This document shows, in pieces, positions 25,056 to 33,811 of a stretch of DNA of 64,000 bases. The stretch covers positions 3,472,001-3,536,000 of the forward strand of contig NZ_CP108785.1 of the NCBI RefSeq assembly GCF_045207655.1, given 5' to 3'. A model generated the notes under the pieces. That model was not told where the DNA came from. It made no database searches and was given only the letters and a program-made list of their open reading frames with translations. Source of the DNA: Embleya sp045207655. Lineage in GTDB: Bacteria; Actinomycetota; Actinomycetes; Streptomycetales; Streptomycetaceae. Numbering within the stretch: the stretch's first letter is position 1; every line of letters begins with the position of its first letter. The translations under genes were made by a program, and so were the position numbers.

Positions 25056-26935
25056 GCTTGCCCACGACCGGCGCGACCGTACGGCTGACCACCGCCCAGG
25101 CCCTGGTGCGCTGGATGGTGGCGCAGGAGAGCGAACTCCTCGACGGCGGCCGGGCGCGACTGTTCCCCGGCGTGTTCGCCATCTTCGGCCACGGCAACGT
25201 GCTCGGCCTGGGCGACGCGCTGCACGAGGCGGGCGAGGACATGCCGGTCTGGCGCGGCCAGAACGAACAGGGCATGGCGCTGGCTGCCGTCGGGTACGCG
25301 CGGGCCACCGGGCGCCGCCAGGTGTTCACCGCCACCTCCTCGATCGGGCCCGGCGCGCTGAACATGGTCACCGCCGCGGGTGTCGCGCACGCCAATCGGC
25401 TGCCGCTGCTCCTGCTGGTCGGCGACACGTTCGCGAGCCGCGCCCCCGATCCGGTGTTGCAACAGGTCGAGCACTTCCACGACCCGAGCACGACGGTCAA
25501 CGACGCCTTCCGCGCGGTCGGTCGCTACTGGGACCGGATCACCCGTCCCGAACAGTTGATCGCCACCCTCCCGCAGGTGGCCCGGGTGCTGACCGACCCG
25601 GCCGACTGCGGGCCGGTCATCCTCGCACTGCCGCAGGACGTGCAGGCGCAGGCGTACGACTTCCCGCTGAGCCTGTTCGAGCCGCGCCTGCACCGGATCC
25701 TGCGGCCGCGCCCGGATCTGACCGAACTCCGGCACGCGGCGGACCTGTTGCGCGGCGCCGAACGGCCGCTGCTGGTGGTCGGCGGCGGCGTGCGCTACTC
25801 CGGCGCGGCGGCCGAGGTGTTGCGGCTGGCCCGGGCGCACGGTGTCCCGTTCGCCGAGACAGTCGCCGGGCGCACCCTGCTGCCGCACGAGGACCCGCTG
25901 CACGCCGGACCGTTGGGGGTGACCGGTTCGGCCTCGGCCAACGCGCTCGCCGCCGACGCCGACCTGATCCTGGCCGTCGGCACCCGTCTCCAGGACTTCA
26001 CCACCGCGTCCTGGAGCGTCTTCGCCGCCGACGCACGCCTGGTCTCGATCAACGCGGCCCGATTCGACGCGGTCAAGCGGCACGCCGCACCGGTGACCGG
26101 GGACGCCCGCGAGGCGCTGCGCGAACTCGCCCCACTGCTGGGCGAATGGCGGGCGGACCCGGCGTGGACCGCTCGGGCCGAGCGCGAACGACGGGCCTGG
26201 GACGCCATGATCGACCGGCTGCGGGCGCCCGCCGACCCGGCCGAGCCGCCGACGTACGCGCAGGTGGTCGGCGTGGTGAACACACTGGCCGGAGCCGACG
26301 ACTACGTACTCACCGCGGCCGGCGGGCTGCCCGGTGAACTGGTCGGCGGCTGGCGGGCCTCGGGGGAGGTCGGGGCGGCGACGATGGACGTCGAGTACGG
26401 ATTCTCCTGCATGGGCTACGAGATCGCCGGCGCGTGGGGCGCGGCGATGGCCCGGCCGGCGGGCGTGGTCACCACGTTGCTCGGTGACGGCTCCTATCTG
26501 ATGCTCAACTCGGAGCTGTACTCGGCGGTCCTGTCCGGGCACCGGTTCGTCGCGGTGGTCTGCGACAACGGCGGCTACGCGGTGATCGCCCGGCTGCAAC
26601 AGGGCCAGGGCGCGGCGCCGTTCAACAATATGATCACCGACTGCCGGGGCCCGGGCGCCGCCGCGGACGTCCGGGTCGACTTCGCCGCACACGCCGCGGC
26701 CCTGGGCGCCGAGGTGTTCACCGCCGACACCGTCGAGGAGTTGACGAAGGCGTACGCCGCGGCGCGGGCGGCGCGCCGGCCGGCCGTGGTGGTCGTCCGC
26801 ACCCGGCCCGATCGCTGGACCGAGGCCGGCGCGTGGTGGGAGGTCGGTGTACCGCAGGTGTCGGCGCGGGCGGAGGTGACCGCGGCGCGCGAGCGGATGG
26901 ACCTGGCCCGGGCCGAGCGGGAACGCAAGGGCTGA
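25052..26935 (+). CDS. iolD: 3D-(3,5/4)-trihydroxycyclohexane-1,2-dione hydrolase
   Basis: Thiamine-diphosphate enzyme of 627 aa that opens the inositol-derived ring dione. The N-terminal PYR domain has the catalytic glutamate region WRGQNEQGMALAAVGYA; the central domain follows (VVGGGVRYSG). The C-terminal PP domain has GDGSYLMLNSELYSAV, the GDG...N thiamine/metal motif. ATG 25052 has a strong GGAGG at 25041-25045 and also overlaps iolB by 4 nt. It is the last gene before the terminator. An iolA-type dehydrogenase for the final step is not in the window. Confidence 0.93.
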   Translation: MSLPTTGATVRLTTAQALVRWMVAQESELLDGGRARLFPGVFAIFGHGNVLGLGDALHEAGEDMPVWRGQNEQGMALAAVGYARATGRRQVFTATSSIGPGALNMVTAAGVAHANRLPLLLLVGDTFASRAPDPVLQQVEHFHDPSTTVNDAFRAVGRYWDRITRPEQLIATLPQVARVLTDPADCGPVILALPQDVQAQAYDFPLSLFEPRLHRILRPRPDLTELRHAADLLRGAERPLLVVGGGVRYSGAAAEVLRLARAHGVPFAETVAGRTLLPHEDPLHAGPLGVTGSASANALAADADLILAVGTRLQDFTTASWSVFAADARLVSINAARFDAVKRHAAPVTGDAREALRELAPLLGEWRADPAWTARAERERRAWDAMIDRLRAPADPAEPPTYAQVVGVVNTLAGADDYVLTAAGGLPGELVGGWRASGEVGAATMDVEYGFSCMGYEIAGAWGAAMARPAGVVTTLLGDGSYLMLNSELYSAVLSGHRFVAVVCDNGGYAVIARLQQGQGAAPFNNMITDCRGPGAAADVRVDFAAHAAALGAEVFTADTVEELTKAYAAARAARRPAVVVVRTRPDRWTEAGAWWEVGVPQVSARAEVTAARERMDLARAERERKG

Positions 26936-26943
26936 GCACGTCG

Positions 26944-26983
26944 CGGGCCCGTGATCGGTGGTCGTCGACCGATCACGGGCCCG
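26944..26983. terminator. Strong bidirectional hairpin terminator after iolD
   Basis: A perfect 16-bp stem (26944-26959 with 26968-26983, CGGGCCCGTGATCGGT and its complement) closes an 8-nt loop. It begins 9 bp after the iolD stop and ends 52 bp before the end of the convergent phosphatase gene. It fits intrinsic or hairpin-only termination for both directions. Confidence 0.85.
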
Positions 26984-27035
26984 ACGCGTCGGCCGGGCAG
27001 GGTGTGTCGGCGGTCAGGCGGCGACCAGGCGGCGG

Positions 27036-27863
27036 TCAGGCGGCGAGCGGCCGGCTGGGCAGCCCGGCGCCGGCCCTGGCCTGGGCGAACGAGCGCAGCA
27101 GCCGGTCGTGGATGGCGCCGTTGGAGGCCACCAACTCCCCGTCGCCGGGCTTCCAGTCGTCGCCCTCGAATGTGGTGGCCCGACCGCCCGCCTCACGCAC
27201 CAGGATCGCGCCCGGGGCCCAGTCCCACGGGCCGCAGCGCTGCTCCCAGTACGCGTCGAGGCGGCTCGCCGCCACCCAGGACAGATCGATGCCGGCGCAG
27301 CCCAGGCGACGCACGTCGCGGGTGTCGTTGACCACCGACAGGAACTCGGCCAGGTTGTTGTCCGGGTCGGTGGCCCGGGACGGCGGGAAGCCGGTGGCGA
27401 TCACGCTGCGGCCCAGCGTGCGGGTGTCGGACACGTGCAACCGCTTGCGCCCCTCGTAGGCGCCGCGGCCGGCCTCGGCCCAGTAGGTCCGACGCCGGGT
27501 CGCGTCGGCGACCACCCCGAGCGCGAGCCGCTCGCCGTCCCAGAACGCGATGGCGCACGCGTAGTGCGGCAGTCCGTGTGCGAAGTTGGTGGTGCCGTCG
27601 AGCGGATCCACGAACCAGGTCGGTCGGCTCAGATCCAACTCGGCCAGCCCGCCGCCCTCTTCGCCGACCACCGCGTCCTGCGGGAAGTGGCTGCTCAGCC
27701 AGGCCCGGACCAGTTTCTCCACCCGCACGTCGGTCGCGGTGACCAGGTCCGCGGCGGAGGACTTGAGCCGGATCCGCCGAGGCCGTCCGGCACGGCGGAT
27801 GACCTGGGCGGCCTCGCGGGCGATCCGCAGGGCCGCGAGCGTACGGGGAAGGGGGAAGACCAC
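27036..27863 (-). CDS. Inositol monophosphatase family protein
   Basis: Mg-dependent phosphatase of 275 aa. Signature motifs are VVGEEGGG (metal Glu pair), WFVDPLDGTTNFAHG (DPxDGT core) and WDWAPGAILVREAGG. These dephosphorylate inositol phosphates or related sugar phosphates (or PAP/histidinol-P in relatives). GTG 27863 is chosen for AAGGAG 8 nt upstream; longer readings have no RBS. It is convergent to the iol operon. A functional link to making free inositol is plausible, not shown. The 3' end contains a 16-bp direct repeat (27009 and 27031) that spans the stop. Confidence 0.88.
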   Translation of the reverse strand: MVFPLPRTLAALRIAREAAQVIRRAGRPRRIRLKSSAADLVTATDVRVEKLVRAWLSSHFPQDAVVGEEGGGLAELDLSRPTWFVDPLDGTTNFAHGLPHYACAIAFWDGERLALGVVADATRRRTYWAEAGRGAYEGRKRLHVSDTRTLGRSVIATGFPPSRATDPDNNLAEFLSVVNDTRDVRRLGCAGIDLSWVAASRLDAYWEQRCGPWDWAPGAILVREAGGRATTFEGDDWKPGDGELVASNGAIHDRLLRSFAQARAGAGLPSRPLAA

Positions 27864-28117
27864 GGTTGTCGCTCCTTGCCTACGACGGTCGATGAGACCG
27901 ATGCCCGATCGACCGGGGCCGTGGATCGGCCCGCGCGATCGGCCCGCGACCCTCGCCCCACGCGAAGGACGTCCCTGCATCGGGTCGCCGTCGTGCAATA
28001 GATTGCCCCTGCATTATGTCGAGGCCCGCCGCCGTCCACCACCAGGTTGGCCGCCGGTCCGGGCACGCGTCACGACGCCGGTCCGGTGGTCGGGAACCGG
28101 CGCCGCGCGATGGCAGG

Positions 28118-28957
28118 TCAGCCCGTGACGGGCCGGTAGTGGCGGAAGTTGACCCACAGGCGCGAGGGCGCGACATCCAGGGTGTGCAGCACCGCGCCGT
28201 CGGCGGTGGGCAGGAAGGCCAGGCCCTCCGCCTCGGTGCCCGACGGCAGGTCGCGGTCGAACACGTCGGCGACGGCGCCGGTGTCCGGGTCGATCCGGTG
28301 GATGGACTTGTGGTCGTCGTCGGCCGCCGCGTAGAGCTTGCCCTGGTGCATCTTGGCGCCCTGGATCCGGCCGAGAGGAGTGCTCAGGGGCACCTGCCCG
28401 ACGAACGAGAGATCGTCGAGGCGGAACACGTTGAGCGCGGTGGTGTCGGTCCACTCGGCGGTGTACAGCCGGCCGCGCGCCGGGTCGACGGCCACCCACG
28501 GCACGCCCTTGGTGTGCAGATGTTGCGGGAGTTCGTACGCGGTGCCGGTGAACTCCAGGGTCTGCGCGTCGAACAGCGCGACGAACGGGTGTCGGTACCC
28601 GTTGCCGTCCTCGATCGGGGCGTAGATCTTCCCGTCGTGGTAGTCGATGTCGCCGATGTGGTTGCCGCCGAGGTCGGCGATCGACTTGGGGATCGCGAAC
28701 GGCTTGTCGACGATCTTCGAGCCGTCGAGGCGGGTGCGCTGGAGGCCGTTTTGCCAGGAGAAGAACCAGCTCTGTCCGTCGGTGGCGACACCCTGGGAGC
28801 GTTGCAGGGCGTCCAGGAACAGGAAGGTGGCGCTGCCCGTCTGTTCCCACTCGTTCGCCGCCACGGCGGGCGAGGCGGTCAGGGCGACGGCCAGGACGGC
28901 GGCGCACAGGCCGCCCGTCGTGGCGGTGCGGACTCGGCGCGAGGAGCGTCGACGCAT
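28118..28957 (-). CDS. Secreted beta-propeller-like protein
   Basis: Exported protein of 279 aa with unknown role. ATG 28957 follows GGAGG by 9 nt. A twin-basic N-terminus (MRRRSSRRVR) and hydrophobic core (GGLCAAVLAVALTASPAVA) make a signal peptide cleaved before ANEWEQ. The mature part has repeated strands of propeller type (NHIGDIDYHDGKIYAPIED, VPWVAVDPARGRLYTAEWT, GAKMHQGKLYAAADDD). No catalytic residues are recognised. It stands alone and diverges from dnaK across 587 bp. Confidence 0.8.
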   Translation of the reverse strand: MRRRSSRRVRTATTGGLCAAVLAVALTASPAVAANEWEQTGSATFLFLDALQRSQGVATDGQSWFFSWQNGLQRTRLDGSKIVDKPFAIPKSIADLGGNHIGDIDYHDGKIYAPIEDGNGYRHPFVALFDAQTLEFTGTAYELPQHLHTKGVPWVAVDPARGRLYTAEWTDTTALNVFRLDDLSFVGQVPLSTPLGRIQGAKMHQGKLYAAADDDHKSIHRIDPDTGAVADVFDRDLPSGTEAEGLAFLPTADGAVLHTLDVAPSRLWVNFRHYRPVTG

Positions 28958-29376
28958 CGGGATGAACCTCCGACTCGGTTCCGGCACGCGGCATCCGCCG
29001 CCGCGCGCACGGGAGTTGCGGGACCCGGACAATCACCGATCGAACGCGGAACGCTCCCAGCAGATCCCCTCGGACCCGCCGCTGCCAAGCCCGGTGCGAT
29101 GAATGCTTGCCGACCTCCACCCGACGCACCGGCCACGGCGCCGCGTCGCGGACCCGGGCGGGGCTCGAAGGGTGCGTATCCGAAGGGTGACGACGCGCTC
29201 ACCCGAGGGGTGTGCGCGCCGTCGCCGGCGGTCCGCACCCCCGGGGCGAGGCGACGTCGGCGCCGGTCACCGGGGCGGGAGGGCGTCCGCCGCTCGGAGC
29301 GCGGCGTCGACGGCGACGAACCGTGTGGGAGTGGTCACTGTTGGTGGGATGTGCGCGGTGGTTGGGCCGGTTGTGG
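28958..29376. other. Divergent intergenic region without gene
   Basis: The start of the 587-bp space between the secreted protein and dnaK. No supported gene was found on either strand. The HspR-binding HAIR inverted repeat (CTTGAGT-N7-ACTCAAG) expected at some actinomycete dnaK promoters was not seen here or downstream. Confidence 0.5.
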
Positions 29377-29405
29377 TTGACATGGGGATGTGTGGGTCAT
29401 ATTCC
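29377..29405 (+). promoter_or_regulatory. Sigma-70-type promoter of the dnaK-grpE operon
   Basis: Consensus TTGACA (29377-29382), a 17-bp spacer and TATTCC (29400-29405). Predicted start near 29412, about 130 nt before ATG 29545. Confidence 0.6.
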
Positions 29406-29544
29406 GGAGGTAGTACCCGCACGGCCGCAAGGCACGAGAGCCCGGTGGCGGTCCCGTGGGTCGGGGGCGGTCGCGGCGTTCGGGGTGCCGGGGCGTGGGA
29501 GCGGGGTGAGCCACCGGAGCGCTCGACGTTCTAGGAGCGTCTTC

Positions 29545-31406
<1,862 letters not shown>

Positions 31407-31410
<4 letters not shown>

Positions 31411-31985
31411 ACCGGACCTCTCCCGGCCCGGGGCTGTTGCCGGTGCCCGCCGGGCATCCGCAGTCGCCGGTCCTGGCCACGCTGGTGACCGAGATCGCCG
31501 CGTTGCGCGGGCAACTCACCGAGCGGGTGGACGAGATGCGGCGCCTTCAGGCCGACTACGACGCCTATCGAGCGCACGTGCGGCGGGATCGGCTCGCGAT
31601 GCGGGAGGCGGCGCTGGCCAACGTGCTGACCCCGTTGCTGCCGGTGGTCGACGGCTTCGATCGGGCCCGGGCCGCGGACGAGTTGACGTCCGGGGTCGCC
31701 CGAGTCGTCGGTCAACTCGAGGACGCGCTCGCGGCCCTGGGGTTGCGGGGGTTCGGCGCGGTCGGGGACACGTTCGACCCGCACGTCCACGACGCGTTGG
31801 CGCATCGGCCCTGTCGAGGGGCGGATCCGCCGATCTGCTCGGTGGTGCACACGCCGGGCTACCGCGTGGGGGAGCGGCTGTTGCGCCCGGCCAGGGTGAC
31901 GGTGACCGGGCCGGGGCCGGGGCCGGGGCCGGGGCCGACGGCGGACAGCCGGGGAGAAGCGGGGGCTGCGCACGAGCACGGGTGA
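31407..31985 (+). CDS. grpE: GrpE-family nucleotide exchange factor
   Basis: Cochaperone of 192 aa that releases ADP from DnaK. A helical N-terminal part (LVTEIAALRGQLTERVDEMRRLQADYDAYRAHVRRDR, two blocks) gives the dimer coiled coil. VLTPLLPVVDGFDRA and FDPHVHDALAHRP are GrpE head motifs, ending in VHTPGYRVGERLLRPARVTV. GTG 31407 overlaps the dnaK stop by 4 nt. The C-terminus carries a Gly-Pro run encoded by a GGGGCC repeat, unusual for GrpE. Confidence 0.85.
31908..31936 (+). repeat. GGGGCC hexanucleotide run, potential G-quadruplex
   Basis: Five G-runs (one of 3, four of 4) are each separated by CC on the coding strand near the end of grpE, encoding alternating Gly-Pro. Four or more such runs can fold into a G-quadruplex in DNA or mRNA, and the tract is prone to length change. 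Confidence 0.8.
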
Positions 31986-32107
31986 CGGAAGGGAGCGGCG
32001 GATCCGACGGAAGGGAGTGGGCGGATCGTAGGCGCGGCAGGTCGAAACGGGTCGGCGCGGAGGGGCTCGGCGGGTGCCGACCGGACGGGGGCTCGGAAGG
32101 GGTAGTC

Positions 32108-32374
32108 ATGCAGATCGTCGGATGGCACATCGAGATGGAGTTCAAGGAGGACGGGAAGCGGACCGAGGCCGCCGCGCTCCTCCGGTTGCGGGACGGAACG
32201 GAATTGCGTTCGCACGCGCACGCCAGTCGTTACCCGGATGATCCCGATCAACCGCAGGTGGGCGAGGAGATCGCCGCGGCGCGGGCGCTGACGGATCTGA
32301 CCCGGCAGTTGCTGGACAAGGCGGCGGGCGAGATCGAGACCACGACGCGCAAGCCGGTGACGACGCTGGTGTAG
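32108..32374 (+). CDS. DUF1876 (dsRBD-like fold) small protein
   Basis: Protein of 88 aa of an actinobacterial family of unknown function. Typical blocks are a strand (IEMEFKEDGKRTEAAALLRL), DGTELRSHAHASRYPDD and the helix IGDELA-like EEIAAARALTDLTRQLLD, ending in RKPVTTL. The alpha/beta pattern resembles a small dsRNA-binding fold. It follows grpE by 122 bp and may be part of the chaperone operon. ATG 32108 has a weak GGTAG-type RBS. Confidence 0.82.
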   Translation: MQIVGWHIEMEFKEDGKRTEAAALLRLRDGTELRSHAHASRYPDDPDQPQVGEEIAAARALTDLTRQLLDKAAGEIETTTRKPVTTLV

Positions 32375-32446
32375 GCGGCCCGGACCGTACCGAATCGGCG
32401 TGGGCGAGCGGTGGTTCGCCCCGCCGATGTCGGTCCGGTCGTACCG

Positions 32447-32544
32447 GAGCGTTCGATCGAGCGGGTTCGTATCGAACGGTTCCCATTGAGCGGTTCGAAT
32501 CGAGCGGTTCGAATCGAGCGGTTCGGTCGAACGGTTCGGTCGAG
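32447..32544. repeat. Tandem 13-15-bp repeats (GAGCGGTTCGAATC type)
   Basis: About seven head-to-tail units run from 32447 to 32544; two adjacent units are identical (GAGCGGTTCGAATC) and the others vary by 1-3 bases. The array is non-coding, between the DUF1876 gene and the injection-system locus. It is similar in kind to the array at 4886-4970. Confidence 0.8.
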
Positions 32545-32545
32545 T

Positions 32546-32590
32546 CGGCGCGCGCCGGCGTCGGGGAGTTGCCCCCGCCGGCGCGCGCCG
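32546..32590. terminator. 15-bp-stem hairpin at the chaperone/CIS boundary
   Basis: CGGCGCGCGCCGGCG (32546-32560) pairs perfectly with 32576-32590. Inside the loop, GGGG (32563-32566) and CCCC (32572-32575) can extend the stem. It directly follows the tandem array. It is a probable terminator insulating the dnaK operon from the contractile-injection locus. Confidence 0.7.
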
Positions 32591-32825
32591 CGGCTCGGAT
32601 GGGTGCGGTTTCGTCGAGATGCGCGCCGATTCGGCCGCTATGAACCCGGGTTTGTAGCGAGGCAACGACAGCGGCGGTACTCTTAGCGCGACCGGACGAT
32701 TACTGTGAGTTGTCAACAGTCGATGTGGCGCAGTCGCCCGATTCGGCACGCCGCGCGAGGGTTTCGCGGGACGGTGGTGCGGATCGCCCGGCGGGCCTTC
32801 GACGGCGGGGGGCAGAGAGAAGCCG

Positions 32826-33611
32826 ATGAGTGCGGCGATCGAGGTACTCGTGATCACCCCGGTCCGGATCTATCGCGAGGCCACCGTGCGGGCGCTCGCC
32901 GACGAACCCGCGTTGCGCCTGGTCGGGTCGGGTGGGTCCGCCGCCGAGGCGGTCTCGGGGGCGCTGCGCCTGCGACCATCGGTCCTGCTGCTCGATCTCG
33001 CCACGCCCGACAGCATTCCGGCGATCCGTGCGATCCGGTGCGGCTCGCCGGAGACCCGGTTGATCGCGCTCGGCGTGGACGAGTCCCGCGACGACGTGAT
33101 CACCGCGGCCGAGGCCGGCGTGGCGGGTTTCATCGGCCGGGAGTACTCCGTGTTGGAAACCGCAGCCGCGATCGTCGGCGCGGTGCGCGGCGAGGCGTCG
33201 TGCAGTCCGCGGATCGCCGCGCTGCTGCTGCAACGTGTGCAGTCGCCGGCCCCCGGCGCGCAACGCGGGGTGTCCGCATTGCCGGAGACGCTGACCGCGC
33301 GCGAGCGGGAGATCCTCTTTCTGATGGCCGAGGGGATGAGCAACCACGCGATCGCCCGGCAACTGTCCATCGGCCTGTCCACGGTCAAGACCCATGTGCA
33401 CGCGGTGCTGCGGAAGTTGGACGTTCCGCATCGCGAGGCCGCGGCGACGCTGCTGCGCTCGGTGCCGGCCGACCGACCGATGGGCTCCGCGGACGCGGGC
33501 GCGGACGCGCGATCGGATCGGCCGATCGCCGACGCGCCGACGCGGGCCCCGCGTGCCCGGCGTGCGCCGGATCTCGGGCAGCCCACCAACGGTGGGCCGG
33601 CGCGCGCCTGA
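32826..33611 (+). CDS. NarL/LuxR-type regulator with atypical receiver domain (CIS locus)
   Basis: Regulator of 261 aa. The receiver-like domain (about residues 5-125) keeps a central acidic residue in VLLLDLATPDS, but the N-terminal acidic pair is missing (IEVLVITPVRIYRE), so phosphorylation-independent control is likely. The C-terminal LuxR helix-turn-helix (about 155-215) reads LTAREREILFLMAEGMSNHAIARQL in two blocks, then VKTHVHAVLRKL. An Arg/Ala/Pro-rich tail follows. No partner kinase is nearby. ATG 32826 has GAGAG upstream. It is the first gene of the injection-system locus and probably controls it. Confidence 0.85.
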   Translation: MSAAIEVLVITPVRIYREATVRALADEPALRLVGSGGSAAEAVSGALRLRPSVLLLDLATPDSIPAIRAIRCGSPETRLIALGVDESRDDVITAAEAGVAGFIGREYSVLETAAAIVGAVRGEASCSPRIAALLLQRVQSPAPGAQRGVSALPETLTAREREILFLMAEGMSNHAIARQLSIGLSTVKTHVHAVLRKLDVPHREAAATLLRSVPADRPMGSADAGADARSDRPIADAPTRAPRARRAPDLGQPTNGGPARA

Positions 33612-33692
33612 CGCCGATTGGCTCCGTGGGCGTACGCCCGTTCCTCGCCCTCGGGGCGCGATCCGGCGTGGGCTCCGCGGGTGGATGTCGAT

Positions 33693-33709
33693 CTCCACCC
33701 CGGGTGGAG
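33693..33709. promoter_or_regulatory. Palindrome in the leader of the CIS operon
   Basis: CTCCACCC-C-GGGTGGAG is a perfect 17-bp dyad in the 200-bp gap between the regulator and the AAA+ ATPase gene. It could be an operator for the adjacent LuxR-type protein or a leader hairpin. Confidence 0.45.
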
Positions 33710-33811
33710 GAGGGCGCATCGGTGATCCATCGGGGATCTCCTCCCGCCGCGCGCAAAGATCGTCCTGTCGGGTGGATGACGCGTCGGCGGCCGGTGATCA
33801 AGGATCACGAC

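Noticed and set aside
29103..29534. Open frames of about 140 codons in the dnaK leader
   Set aside because: They overlap the predicted promoter, have no RBS or family resemblance and show shadow-like composition.
28958..29544. HspR-binding HAIR repeat upstream of dnaK
   Set aside because: No CTTGAGT-N7-ACTCAAG or close variant is present.
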